Positions 43,870 through 54,700 of a stretch of DNA of 64,000 nucleotides are shown here, in pieces (the first letter of the stretch is position 1; the number at the start of each line of letters is the position of its first letter). Source of the DNA: Roseivirga sp. BDSF3-8 (GTDB taxonomy: Bacteria; Bacteroidota; Bacteroidia; Cytophagales; Cyclobacteriaceae); NCBI RefSeq assembly GCF_041449215.1, contig NZ_JBGNFV010000001.1, positions 682,001 through 746,000 of the forward strand. Direction: 5' to 3'. The translations under genes and the position numbers were made by a program. The notes under the pieces are model-generated. The model saw only the letters and a list, made by a program, of their open reading frames with translations, made no database searches and was not told the origin of the DNA.

Positions 43870-45675
43870 TTAGAATATTTCCATTTGCTCCATGAGCAGG
43901 GTGGCATTCATATTTTGGCAAACGCCCTCTTTGTAGCGGTAGTCAAATACCATTTGGTTATTTTCCATACCGATCTCAAAGGCAATGTTTTTAATATTTT
44001 TCGGGTATTCAGCTTCCAGGCTGGTAAGGGCAATGTCATGAGTGGCTACCATGCCCACTCCCTCCAGCCGGATCATGTTTTCAATCAGGCGGCGGGCACC
44101 GGTATGCTGGTCTTTGCTGTTAGTCCCTTTCAGTATTTCATCCAGCAGCACGTAGCACTTCTCATCCTTTTTCAATTGCTCCACGATGAACTTCAGCCTC
44201 TTCAGTTCAGCAAAAAAGAAAGAGGTGTGCTTCTGCAAAGAGTCATTCGTACGCATGCTGGTGTATAGCTGCACCGGCGTAAAGGCAAAGCGGCGGGCAC
44301 ATACGCAGGTACCGGCCATCGCCAGTACCAGGTTCAGGCCAACGGTACGCAGGAAGGTACTCTTACCGGCCATGTTCGCTCCTGTAATGAGGAATATATT
44401 GCCGTCACCTTCCTGGATGACATCATTAGTGACCAACTCCTCGCGGCTAAGGAGAGGGTGGCCTCCATGCTCCATGTGCATAAAAAAGTCATCCCTCTCA
44501 GTCACCTCGGGTATGGCGTAATCAGGGTTATTGTACATAAACCCGGCCAGGCTGGATAGCGCATCGAAGGTAGCCACGGCTTTGATCCAGCGAGGGAACA
44601 CAGGGCCGAACTCATTTACCCACCTCTCGATACGGTACATACAATTCAGATCCCAAAGCAGCAGGCCGTTGAGGACAAGTGTCAGCACGATATTCATGCG
44701 GTGGTCCAGCAGGTCTACGAGATTGATGATCTTCGCAAATGACTTTGATGGCTTTTCTTCCTTATGAAAAATGGACTGCTTTACTTCAGCCAGTTCAGCA
44801 GAAGTAAACTCCTCATCTTCAATAGCCTCTATGAGCTGATAATACTTCCTCAATATGTCTATACGCTTACTGATGAGCCCCTGGCGGTGGTTGGTGTATT
44901 TAATATGCGCAAAGGACACAACCAGTTGCAGAAATGACAAGCAGGCCCCTACGTAGGTACTGATAAAGCCGAAAGCGCCTGCCAGCCATGCCAGAATAGT
45001 AATAGCAGGCAGTAGGGTGATAATAACCTTATAGAAGCTACTGCCATAAAATTTATTTTCTACCGCCAGCCAGTTTTCTATTTGTCCCTTATCGTCAGGA
45101 GACTCCTCTGTAAGCAGACCTGTAGCTCCGTATTGCTGCCGCCACTGGGATTTGCTACGTAATTCGGCAATGGCTTTCTGTCTGCGTCCAATGAATTTTG
45201 TATCCGTATTGAGTCTGGTCAGAATATCCGCAAGGGCCTCTCTCCCCTGAAGGGTACAGGTACGGTTGATGACCTGGAAGATAGACTCGGGGCCAAACAT
45301 ATCCAGGTCATAGGAGAAAGCATGATCTGGATTGAGCAAGTCTTTTCCTCCATCAAAAGCACTGTAATCGCCGGACAAAGCCTTGATCTCATCTTCATTT
45401 ATAGAAAGAAGCTTTTCATTAAAACGCTTCTCTCTTTTAACGCGGATGGAAAACTTAACCAGCCATAGAAAAATAACCAGAGACACGGCTAAGCCAGCCC
45501 AAAGTACCGGTTGCGGCGCTTTAAATAAATAGTAGGTACTGACAATGATACCTATACCACTCAATAGCCTGAAAAAGGATATGGTCCTGCTTTTCTTCTC
45601 CAGCTTGTTTACCACCTCTGTCAACTGCTCTACCCTGCCCTGATAGAAAGCGATGGGCCTATCTTTATTTTCCAT
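43870..45675 (-). CDS. MutS-like ATPase with N-terminal membrane helices
   Basis: The C-terminal MutS ATPase domain has Walker A FLITGANMAGKSTFLRTVG near residue 426, Walker B CYVLLDEILKGTNSKD near 510 and MVATHDIALTSLE near 547. The N-terminal mismatch-recognition domain of MutS is absent. Instead there are two hydrophobic stretches near 30-75, a core-like helical region, and more hydrophobic segments near 215-255. Such proteins are common in Bacteroidota and their role is unknown. It sits between biosynthetic genes and has its own consensus promoter just upstream. Confidence 0.88.
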   Translation of the reverse strand: MENKDRPIAFYQGRVEQLTEVVNKLEKKSRTISFFRLLSGIGIIVSTYYLFKAPQPVLWAGLAVSLVIFLWLVKFSIRVKREKRFNEKLLSINEDEIKALSGDYSAFDGGKDLLNPDHAFSYDLDMFGPESIFQVINRTCTLQGREALADILTRLNTDTKFIGRRQKAIAELRSKSQWRQQYGATGLLTEESPDDKGQIENWLAVENKFYGSSFYKVIITLLPAITILAWLAGAFGFISTYVGACLSFLQLVVSFAHIKYTNHRQGLISKRIDILRKYYQLIEAIEDEEFTSAELAEVKQSIFHKEEKPSKSFAKIINLVDLLDHRMNIVLTLVLNGLLLWDLNCMYRIERWVNEFGPVFPRWIKAVATFDALSSLAGFMYNNPDYAIPEVTERDDFFMHMEHGGHPLLSREELVTNDVIQEGDGNIFLITGANMAGKSTFLRTVGLNLVLAMAGTCVCARRFAFTPVQLYTSMRTNDSLQKHTSFFFAELKRLKFIVEQLKKDEKCYVLLDEILKGTNSKDQHTGARRLIENMIRLEGVGMVATHDIALTSLEAEYPKNIKNIAFEIGMENNQMVFDYRYKEGVCQNMNATLLMEQMEIF

Positions 45676-45729
45676 ATATCAATCTTCTTTACATACAGGC
45701 ACCTGGCCTGCTTTCATTTGCTGATCCGG

Positions 45730-45757
45730 CAAAATTAATGCCTTTTACCATAATCAA
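45730..45757 (-). promoter_or_regulatory. Consensus Bacteroidota promoter before the MutS-like gene
   Basis: On the minus strand TTG (45757-45755), a 17-bp spacer and TAATTTTG (45737-45730) match the -33/-7 consensus TTG-N17-23-TAnnTTTG. The gene start is 55 bp downstream. It would give the MutS-carbamoyltransferase-desaturase genes transcription apart from the NRPS. Confidence 0.7.
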
Positions 45758-46377
45758 GCGATCTTATTTAGCTGAAGCCATTTGTACCACAGTTGGCGGA
45801 TCTGCTCGTGTTGTTGTTTCAGCTCTATTCCTTCTTTAGAGGCTAAAGCGGAATGGCTCAGACGGTACTTCTTATCTTCGTTTTGAACAGCAGTTCTTCC
45901 TTCTTTTTCTGAAAGATATGTCAGGCTCTGCGTTACTTTTTCGAGCGAAAAGCAGATGCTCCACAAGGTGGTGAGTCGCTGCACATTAGGCACCCAATTG
46001 ATCCAGCCAATGAAGGCATTGTTATTCAGATCAATCATCACCGGTCGAATGCGCTCCTCAAAAAAGGCCATTTCCGATTCTGCAACCGGGGCATGGAAAT
46101 AAGGAAAGACACCTTCTTCTTTATTATCTGCGGCGGAGAGGCCATAGTGCATGAGGCAGGTTTCTACCACGGCGGAAAGACCATACCGGTGTTTAATGTG
46201 AAGATGAGGATCTATCTGCCCATTGGCTTTATATTCCTGCACCAGTTCTTGGGTGCAGTCAATGATGGCCTGCTGCCTGAAGCCTGCATTAGACTTATGA
46301 TACTGCAGATTAAGGTACACTCTCCCTATGAGAAAGGCCGTGATGGCACTGGTGATGGAGGCGGTAAGTATAGTCAC
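45754..46377 (-). CDS. Unknown protein with N-terminal membrane helix in the PKS-NRPS cluster
   Basis: I do not recognise this 207-aa protein. It has one hydrophobic N-terminal helix (ILTASITSAITAFLIGRVYL) and a mostly helical soluble part with a WINWVPNVQRLTTLW segment near residue 125 and a charged C-terminus (QQHEQIRQLWYKWLQLNKIA). It starts 18 bp after the NRPS-KASIII stop and is probably cotranscribed. It could be an accessory membrane protein; export is not suggested by a single helix. Confidence 0.65.
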   Translation of the reverse strand: MTILTASITSAITAFLIGRVYLNLQYHKSNAGFRQQAIIDCTQELVQEYKANGQIDPHLHIKHRYGLSAVVETCLMHYGLSAADNKEEGVFPYFHAPVAESEMAFFEERIRPVMIDLNNNAFIGWINWVPNVQRLTTLWSICFSLEKVTQSLTYLSEKEGRTAVQNEDKKYRLSHSALASKEGIELKQQHEQIRQLWYKWLQLNKIA

Positions 46378-46395
46378 TGTAATAATTTTTAAACT

Positions 46396-49300
46396 TTAGA
46401 AACGATAGGTGGCACAGCCTATTTGCAGACCAGCCCCAAGGTTGATAATCAGTCCGGTGTCCCCTTCACTTACCAGGCCATTTTCCATGGCATGGTGTAG
46501 CTGGTAAGGGGTGGTAAGTGTACTATTGCCCACAGGCTCCGGTACCTCTCCCCACTGTCCGGCATAGTTGCTGAAAAGTGGCGACTGCTTAAGACGCTGG
46601 AGGTAGGCCTCTGATAGCTGCGGAGCGAAGACAACCTTTATATCACTCAGGCTAAGGCCTTCCTTCTGCAGAAGCTTCTCAATGGTCGCCACTGTCAGGT
46701 CTGCATATTCCGCATGATGAGAGGTATCTTCTTCTATGACGGTGCACACTTTTTCCTGCTGCCAGGTAGCACGGCTCTTCTTGTCGCCCATATATTCAGT
46801 ATGGGTGGCAAACTCAAACTCGCCAAAGCCTTTTTCGCCTGACTCGTCCAGTTCCAGCACCATAGCGGCCCCACCTTCGAAAATAGGCAGTGCGGCTTCT
46901 TCTCCCAGATAGCGTTTGTTATTGTCTACCTCACCGGTGGTGATGAGCACTTTACGGCTACGGCCGGTCTGGACCATCTGCTGCATGACGTGGCAGGTAT
47001 TAAGGAAGCCTGCTGCGCCATTCATCAGGTCAAAGGCAAAGGTATTGCCTCCCTGGCGCACGTCTTCCACAGAGGCATTGGCCCGAAAGTTACCGGCTAT
47101 AAAGGTAGAGATGGCGGGCTCGTACATATATTCCTCACGATTGATACCGTAGTACACTACAAGATCCAGATCGCTACCCTTAAGCGGTTCATTACCGGTC
47201 TGCAGACAGTCATCTGTTACTTTGTAAAGCAGGTCTATTCCGTTTTCTTCCCTCTCCATCCGCTGGCGCAGGCTTACACTGCGGATGCGCAGTCTGCTGC
47301 TGTGAGCCGGCGTTTCAGCGGTATCCACATTTTCCACCTTAGCCAAAGGCTGACCTGAGCTTTCCACGGCCTGCATACGTCCGGGGAGGTCATCGAAAGA
47401 ATAGAGTGCAGTGCCCAGCGTAAGCCCAGAACCACTGATACAGTAGAGCAAGTTGCTATTGTCTTTAATCCGGCCGTTCAGGATATTATCTACGGTAGCC
47501 ACCCAGTAGGTAGTGGTAGCGGTATTGCCGCGCTCGCGAATGTTGTCAATGACATTCTCAGCATTGGTCACTTTCTCATTGAGTACGCGGTTGATCTCCT
47601 TCATGGCATTCTGGGTGGTGATGCTACTTGCCTGGTGCATGATGATATGGCTCACCTTCTCAAAGTCCCAGTTTTTGGCACTCATGGTCTGCAGGGCATG
47701 GTTGGCTGCGGTTACGTGCCCGGCCTCACCCATCTTTATCGCGTTGGTATTTACCACAAATCCGCCGTGAGGCTGTGCAGTAGGTTTCACGATACAGAGA
47801 TCACTGTAAGCTCCCATGGTAAAGATGTCGAGCTTCTGGAAACCTTTGGCAGGCCGGGCAGCCTTTTCGAGGATCATGGCGAAACCGGCATCCCCCAGGG
47901 TGAGGCCGGCAATACGCTGGTCCATGTAGCTTTCTACCTCGAGCATAGAGGTCTTGGTAATGTGGGAAATGTACTCCCCGCTTACGACAAGGCAGCGGTT
48001 GGCCCGGCCGGACTTGATGTAGGCTTCGGCTAGGTACAGGGCGGTAAACACGCCGGTACAGGCATTGGTGATGTCGAAGTTGAGGGCATTGGTGAAGCCA
48101 AACTTATCGCTTAGCTGTACTGACAGGCCTGGTTCAATGGCAATACTCTTCTCCCCGTCCATACGGAAGATGTTGCAGGAGATGACTAGGTCGATGTGCT
48201 CAGGCTTGTATTTAGATACGGCAAGGCACTTTTCAATGGCCCGCTCAGCCAGTCCGAGGGAGAATTCATCTTCCACCATCCGTACGTTTTCGATACCGGT
48301 AAGGCGACGTATGGGGAAGCGGATCTCGTTGCGGCAGTTGCTTACGATGTCCTTGGACTCCACGGTCTTTTCGGGCAGGTACATGCCCATACTTTCAATG
48401 ATGACGGTGGTGGTATCTGTTTCCTGTTCTTCCGTTTCTTTGGCTTTTATCCCGCCGTCTGGCACGGTGATTTCTTCCTGCTGAATACGGGCACCTCCGG
48501 TATTGAAGCCGCTCAGGGGCTTCATCTGGGTGGCCAGCTCGCGTACGGTACTGAATTCAAATATCAGCTCAGGGGTTACGTACCAGCCTTTTTCCTCTGC
48601 CAGGTTACTGATCTTCACGCTCTGAAGGGAAGCTCCGCCAAGGTTGAAAAAGTTGTCTGTGACGCCTATGCGGTCCATTTCCAGCACGGTGGCCCAGAGC
48701 TCAGCCAGCAGGCTTTCTTCCGGAGTGGCCGGGGCTACATATTCATTAGCTGCCAGTTGCTTACCATCTTCGTAAGCAGCCAGGGCCTTTTTATCCACCT
48801 TGCCGTTTGGCGTGAGGGGGTAGGCTTCTACCACCGCGAAGCGTGCGGGGATCATGTAGGCGGGCAGGTACTGTTTCAGCTCGCTGCGCAGGTCAGCTAC
48901 GCTCAGTTCCTGGTTCATTTTCAGAAAAGCCACCATAAAGGCATTTCCGTCGCTGTCTTTTTGGGTCACTACGGCCGCCTGCTCTACGGCATCTACCGCC
49001 ATAATTTTGCTTTCTACTTCGCCAAGCTCGATACGGTAACCGCTGATTTTCACCTGTGCGTCATTTCTGCCCAGGTATTTTACGTTGCCATCGGGCAGGC
49101 AGGCAGCCACATCGCCGGTTCGGTACAATCTTTCATTATGGCTCTTGTATTGCCAGTCGATAAAGCGCTCGGCTGTCAGCTCAGGGCGCTGGTAGTAATC
49201 TACGGCCAGACCTTCACCCCCGATGTACAACTCGCCTTTCAGTCCCGGAGCCACTGGCTTGAGATGGGCATCCAGTATATAGAAAGTGGTATTGTGAATG

Positions 49301-51618
49301 GGTCTTCCAATCGCAATCGGCGCACCGGTAGTAATTCGGGCACATGAAGACCAGATAGTGGTCTCTGTGGGGCCGTACATATTCCATGCTTCGATTGGCT
49401 GTGCCGCAAGCCAGGCTGCCAGGGTAGCAGGCAGGGCCTCGCCTCCGCAAAGGAGCTTAAAGCCAGGGGCCGGGGTCCAGTCGGCCTCCTTCATGGTTTG
49501 CCAGAAGGAAGGGGTGGCCTGCATGATATTGATGCCGTGCCGGGTAATCAGTTCGGAGATGGACTGAGGCGATTTTACCTCCTTTTCCCTGGCGAGCACG
49601 ACGGTACCTCCTGCCAGCAGAGGCAGGTAAAACTCCAGACCGGAGATATCGAAGGCCATGGAGGTAACGGCCAACAGCTTGTGCGCAGCTCCTGCCTGCA
49701 GGGTATCGCGCATGGCGGTGAGGAAGTTCAGCAGGGAATGAGGCGCTATCCGCACCCCCTTGGGGTTACCGGTAGAGCCGGAGGTATAGATCATGTAGAC
49801 GGCCTCAGGCGCTGTAACGGGCAGGCTAAATTCTGCTGAATGCTCGCCGCTTGCGAGGTCTTCAGCCATTATAAGCGTTGTACCCTGCAGCAGCTCGAAG
49901 CGGTCATGGTTTTCCTGCTGGCAAATCATGGCTTCCGCACCGGCATCGTTTAGGATATACCGGATACGGCTATCGGGGTAGCCGGGGTCGAGGGGAATGT
50001 AGGTGGCTCCTGTTTTCTGTACGGCAAGCAGAAGAGGGAGCAAGTCAGCGTTGCGCTCCAGGTAGAGGGCGACTTTTTTACCGGTGGCTACTCCCTTTTC
50101 ACTTAGTGCATTGGCCACCTTATTCGATAGCTCATCCAGCTCGCGGTAGCTCAGGTTTTTCCCGTCACCCTCGCAGGCAATTGCTTCCGGTTGGGCCTGA
50201 GCCATTTTCTTAAACTCCCGGATGAAAGACGACTCTCGCGGATAATCTGCAGCCGTATCATTCAATTCCTGCAGCACCTGCTTCTCCTCTGCCTGGCTAA
50301 GCAGGGAAATATCGGCAATACGTACAGAGGGGTTTGCTAACACATTCTGTAGTACCCGCAGATAGCGATGGCTGAACCCGGCAATAAAGGCTTCGTCAAA
50401 GAGGCGGGTATTGTACTCAAATTCAAACTCATATGCCTCTCCCTTCTCACGAACGGAAAGGGTAAGGTCAAATTTAGCAAAGACCATTCCCGGGCCTTCT
50501 ATACCGGCTGTTTCCTCGCCAAAATGCAGGGTTTCCACGGGCATATTTTCCATGCTGAACATGGCCTGGAAAATGGGGCTGTAGCTGGTGCTGCGCGGAG
50601 GCTTTACGAGGTCTACAATGGTATCAAAACCGATCTCTTTGTTTTCAAATACGCGGAGGGTTGTGCGCCTGACTTCATCCAGCAGGGTCTCGAAGGACTT
50701 TTCGGGGGCCACTTGCGAGCGTACTACGAGGGTATTGACAAAGAAGCCGATCAGCTCTTCCAGTTCGGGGGCATTACGGTTAGCCACGGTGGTACCTACC
50801 AGTACATCTGTCTGATCAGCATATTTGCTCAGGGCAATTTTATATACCGCCATCAGCAGCATGTAGGGGCTTACGTGACGGCCTGTGCAGAAGGTTTTGA
50901 TCTGCCGGGTAAGGGCTGCCTCCACGGACTGGGTATACAAGGCACCGTCAAAGCTTTGCAGGGCAGGGCGTTCCTGTTTGTAGGGGAGTTCTAACAGGGC
51001 GGGGGCATCTTTCAGCTCTTCCTGCCAGAAAGCCATCTTTTGCTGGTACTCGTCGGTTTCCAGCATGTCCTGCTCCCACAGGGTATAGTCTACGTACTGC
51101 GTTTCCAGTAGTGACAGTGCGGGCTGGCGACCAGCAAGCAGGCTGTTGTATATCTCACTGCATTCTTTGATAAAAATGCCGATAGACCAGCCATCGGAAA
51201 TGATATGGTGCATGGAAATGATGATCCGGTACTCACTGCTGTCTTCCAGGCGAATGAGGGTCACGCGCAGCAGCGGCCCCTGCTCCAGGTCAAAGGGGCG
51301 GGCGGCCTTTTCACGAATTAAGGCGTCGAGGCCAGCGGTAGAAGTGCTCAGCTCTTCAAAGCGAAAGTCTACTTCTTCTGCCACAAGCTGGCGTATCTCG
51401 CCATCTACTTCACGGAAGGAGGTACGCAGGGTCTCGTGGCGGCGGATGATCTCCAGGATAGAGGCTTTGAATACCTCCGTGTCCAGCTTTTCGGATACGG
51501 TGAGTACGCCGGTGATATTATAGGCGGCGTTGGCCTTATCAAATTTGGACAAAAGCCATAAGCGATGCTGAGCCCCGGATACAGGGTAGGCGTATATTTT
51601 GGTTTCTTCCATGTTCAT
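46396..51618 (-). CDS. NRPS (C-A[Gly]-PCP) fused to two KASIII-type domains
   Basis: Domains in order: condensation (ISMHHIISDGW near residue 135); adenylation (YTSGSTGNPKG near 607, YGPTETTIWS near 750); carrier (FFNLGGASLQS near 988); KASIII-1 at about 1066-1420 with Cys in NACTGVF, His in IIMHQASS and Asn in GNTATT; KASIII-2 at about 1465-1740, where Cys becomes Ala (NGAAGF) and His is lost (FAPQLSE), keeping only the Asn (GNSTLTT). The adenylation pocket reads DILQLGMIWK by alignment to GrsA, a glycine code. There is no thioesterase. A KASIII pair on an NRPS is unusual; one active and one inactive copy mimic KS/chain-length-factor or PqsC/PqsB heterodimers. It is the last assembly-line gene of the operon. 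Confidence 0.88.
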   Translation of the reverse strand: MNMEETKIYAYPVSGAQHRLWLLSKFDKANAAYNITGVLTVSEKLDTEVFKASILEIIRRHETLRTSFREVDGEIRQLVAEEVDFRFEELSTSTAGLDALIREKAARPFDLEQGPLLRVTLIRLEDSSEYRIIISMHHIISDGWSIGIFIKECSEIYNSLLAGRQPALSLLETQYVDYTLWEQDMLETDEYQQKMAFWQEELKDAPALLELPYKQERPALQSFDGALYTQSVEAALTRQIKTFCTGRHVSPYMLLMAVYKIALSKYADQTDVLVGTTVANRNAPELEELIGFFVNTLVVRSQVAPEKSFETLLDEVRRTTLRVFENKEIGFDTIVDLVKPPRSTSYSPIFQAMFSMENMPVETLHFGEETAGIEGPGMVFAKFDLTLSVREKGEAYEFEFEYNTRLFDEAFIAGFSHRYLRVLQNVLANPSVRIADISLLSQAEEKQVLQELNDTAADYPRESSFIREFKKMAQAQPEAIACEGDGKNLSYRELDELSNKVANALSEKGVATGKKVALYLERNADLLPLLLAVQKTGATYIPLDPGYPDSRIRYILNDAGAEAMICQQENHDRFELLQGTTLIMAEDLASGEHSAEFSLPVTAPEAVYMIYTSGSTGNPKGVRIAPHSLLNFLTAMRDTLQAGAAHKLLAVTSMAFDISGLEFYLPLLAGGTVVLAREKEVKSPQSISELITRHGINIMQATPSFWQTMKEADWTPAPGFKLLCGGEALPATLAAWLAAQPIEAWNMYGPTETTIWSSCARITTGAPIAIGRPIHNTTFYILDAHLKPVAPGLKGELYIGGEGLAVDYYQRPELTAERFIDWQYKSHNERLYRTGDVAACLPDGNVKYLGRNDAQVKISGYRIELGEVESKIMAVDAVEQAAVVTQKDSDGNAFMVAFLKMNQELSVADLRSELKQYLPAYMIPARFAVVEAYPLTPNGKVDKKALAAYEDGKQLAANEYVAPATPEESLLAELWATVLEMDRIGVTDNFFNLGGASLQSVKISNLAEEKGWYVTPELIFEFSTVRELATQMKPLSGFNTGGARIQQEEITVPDGGIKAKETEEQETDTTTVIIESMGMYLPEKTVESKDIVSNCRNEIRFPIRRLTGIENVRMVEDEFSLGLAERAIEKCLAVSKYKPEHIDLVISCNIFRMDGEKSIAIEPGLSVQLSDKFGFTNALNFDITNACTGVFTALYLAEAYIKSGRANRCLVVSGEYISHITKTSMLEVESYMDQRIAGLTLGDAGFAMILEKAARPAKGFQKLDIFTMGAYSDLCIVKPTAQPHGGFVVNTNAIKMGEAGHVTAANHALQTMSAKNWDFEKVSHIIMHQASSITTQNAMKEINRVLNEKVTNAENVIDNIRERGNTATTTYWVATVDNILNGRIKDNSNLLYCISGSGLTLGTALYSFDDLPGRMQAVESSGQPLAKVENVDTAETPAHSSRLRIRSVSLRQRMEREENGIDLLYKVTDDCLQTGNEPLKGSDLDLVVYYGINREEYMYEPAISTFIAGNFRANASVEDVRQGGNTFAFDLMNGAAGFLNTCHVMQQMVQTGRSRKVLITTGEVDNNKRYLGEEAALPIFEGGAAMVLELDESGEKGFGEFEFATHTEYMGDKKSRATWQQEKVCTVIEEDTSHHAEYADLTVATIEKLLQKEGLSLSDIKVVFAPQLSEAYLQRLKQSPLFSNYAGQWGEVPEPVGNSTLTTPYQLHHAMENGLVSEGDTGLIINLGAGLQIGCATYRF

Positions 51619-51703
51619 AGGTGCAATGTTTTTCCGCCTTTACAGGCTTCTGTTTCAAAGGTGTTTTTGTCGCCGGATAGCATGACGTATGGTTCTTCTT
51701 TCT

Positions 51704-54700
51704 TTACTTCTTTAATAAAAACTGGTCGCGGTTTGAGCGTCTGATCCGTGACGGACCGCCTGGGGCTGCCGGTTTCTTTTTCGCCATCACCTCACACAGG
51801 CCGCGGATCGTTGGGCTGTCGAACAGCTCGTTAGGGCTTAGCTCAATGGCTTTATCGTGCTTAATCCGGGATAGTACCCGCATAGCAAGCAGGGAGTTGC
51901 CGCCCAGTTCGAAAAAGGAGTCGGTGACACCGATATTTTCTGTACCCAGCACTTCTTTCCATATTGCGGCTACGGCTGTTTCTTCGGGCGTAGCAGGCAC
52001 TACTTTTTCGCGGCTTTCCCCGCTAAGCTGCTGCCTGATAGCTTCCCACAGCAGATTTCGGTCAATCTTTGCATTCTTATTAAGCGCCATATTATCAAAT
52101 ACCAGTATGCGGGCGGGTAGCATATAATCGGGCAGGTTCTCAGCCAGGCTGGTGCGAATGTCTTCTTCTTTAAGACTGGTCGTATCCCCCTCCACTGCGG
52201 CCAGCAGGCGGCTGCGGTCGGTGTTTTCATTTTCTACCAGCACGATGGCCTTTTTCACGCCTTCCATACGATACAGGGCGGCCTCTATTTCACCAAGTTC
52301 AATTCGGAATCCGCGCATTTTGACCTGGTGGTCTTTTCTTCCGGCAAATACGATCTCTCCGGCTGGTAGCATATAGCCATAGTCACCGGTTTTGTAGAGA
52401 GTGGTGCCGTGGCTGTCGGTCACAAACTTCTCTTCTGTTAGCTCAGGGTGTCCCAGGTAGCCTTTGCTGAGTCCGGCACCGCTGATGCAGATTTCTCCGG
52501 TCACACCAACGGGCGCAGGCTGTAAATCCTGCATACGTATGGATACGTGCACGCCCGCCAGGGGCCGACCGATAGGGATGGTTCTTGACGCTGTATCTCT
52601 TTCCTTAATGGGGTAGGCCGTGGCATAGGTTGTGGTTTCCGTAGGGCCGTACACATGTAGCAGCGTATGAGGCTTTGCCTGCCTCAGGGCCTGGCTTACG
52701 TGCTTTACAGATACCTGCTCGCCACCAAACAAGACCCTGTCAAAGGTAGAGAGGTAGCGGGCCGCGTCCAGGTCTACGAGGCTATTGAATAGTGCAGTGG
52801 TAAAGAAGCCTTTATTGATTTGGTGCTCACTGAAATACCGCAACAGGCTATCGGCTGAGCCTATTACTTCCTGATCGATAAGGTGCAGGGTGGCGCCATT
52901 CAGCAGGGAGCCGAAAATATCGTATATGCTGCCGTCAAAGGAGTAATTAGAAAGCTGCGGCACGCGATCGCCCGCGTTTATCTGCATTTCTTCCTGCTGC
53001 TGCACCAGGTTCAGTATGGACCGGTGGGCCACAGTTACGCCTTTTGGCGTACCGGTAGAGCCGGAGGTGTACATGAGGTAGGCGGTGTCTTCGGGTTGTA
53101 TCGCAGGAGCCTCAAAGCCGGGGGTTTCTGTCTCCAAAAGGTCTTCGATACACAATGCAGTCAGGTTTTCTCCCAGTGATTCGGCGCGCTCCTTATGGGC
53201 ACGATCGCAGAGGACTACACTGGCCCCTGCATTCTCCAGCATCCAGGCCTGGCGGCTGGCGGGCAGGTCTGTCTTCAGGGGCACATAAGCTTTTCCGAGG
53301 GCCAGGAGGCTGAGCATTCCCTGAATCATGGGGAAGCCGGTACCGGCAAGCAAGCCTACATGTTTTTCGCTACCCAGCTTTTGCTGCAAAGCGGCTGTCA
53401 GCCTTTCTGTGTGTTCAGCCAGTTGGGCATAGCTCAGGCTGGTGTTGCCATGGCGCAGGGCCATGCTGCTACCATTTTGACCGGCTGTTTTCCTGAATGC
53501 GTCATATACTGTTTGTGCACCACCAAGCTCCCGGTCGGGGCCGGAGGCTAAGGCATGAACTTCAGGGTTGAAGGCCGCCAGGTCAGAAACAGATTGGTCG
53601 GGGTTGGCTACTACCTTTTCCACTAAGCCAAGCAGGTAGCTGGCAAAGCCTTCCATGTAGGGGGCTGTGTAGCGGGCGGTCCGGTACTTGAATTTTACCT
53701 GGCCACTGTGCTCCATTTCCTTCACTTCGAAAGTTATGTCGTAGGCATCTTCCTGCTGGCGTATCTCGTACTCGGACAGTTGCAGTCCGTCAATAATATT
53801 GACTGACTGGCGTAACTCGTCTTTTAACCTTTTTTGGTTGTAATAGGTAAAGGCGATGTTGAAGAGGGGATGACGGGCTGTGCTACGCTGGCGGCTGGTC
53901 ATTTCCACCATTTTATTGAAAGGAAAATCCTGGTGGGCCAGTACGCGGCGGTTGTTCTCTACATTCTTTTTCAGGAAATCGCTAAAGCGCTCCTCCCCTT
54001 CCACACGGGTACGCATGGGGATCAGGTTCACGAAGTAGCCTGCTGTCTGGTGAAAGTCGGGGTTATTTCGGCCGGCCACGGGGGTACCGATCATGATTTC
54101 CTCCTGTCCGGCATAGCGGCTCAGGGCCACCTCAAAGAGGCTGATCATCATATTGAACATGGTGGCTCCCTGCGCTGCGCATAGTTGCCGCAGGCCGCTC
54201 ATAAGCTTTTCATTGATGGGAAGCTGAATCACCTCACCCGATGCATTCAGCTCGTGTGCCTGTATTAACTGGTCACCGTTCAGTTCCAGTTGGGCCTCTT
54301 CGTGGTTTTCCAGGTAGTTTTGCCAGAAGTTAACCAGCTCAGGTTTTTCCATCTGCTGCTCCTGCCAGCTTACATATTCGGCAAAGGTGTTTTTGACCGG
54401 GGGCAGCTTAAACGCCGGATCATTTAAGCGGCGCTGGTAGAGGGTGGTCAGGTCCATGAGCAGGATACGGCTGGTCCACTCGTCGTATATAATATGGTGA
54501 AGGGCAAAGAGGAATACGTGCTCACTTTCGCTGATACGGAAAAGAGCAGGACGTGCGACAGGACCATTCTCCAGATCAAAAGGTGTCTGCAACCGTTCTG
54601 TTACCAGCCTGTCGAGTTCCTCTTCCGAGGCACCGGGGCAGTCCACCACCTCCAATGTCAGCGGCTGATCGCCTGTTTGCTGGTACTCCTTGTCTTTATC

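Noticed and set aside
48196-49347. Plus-strand 383-aa frame
   Set aside because: Antisense to the NRPS-KASIII gene; long because of high GC and codon bias, with no recognisable domain.
46396-51618. Thought the tandem domains at the C-terminus might be FabH copies captured from fabH at 13.8 kb
   Set aside because: Motifs differ (NACTGVF versus AACSGFL) and no close similarity is visible; recent local duplication is not supported.
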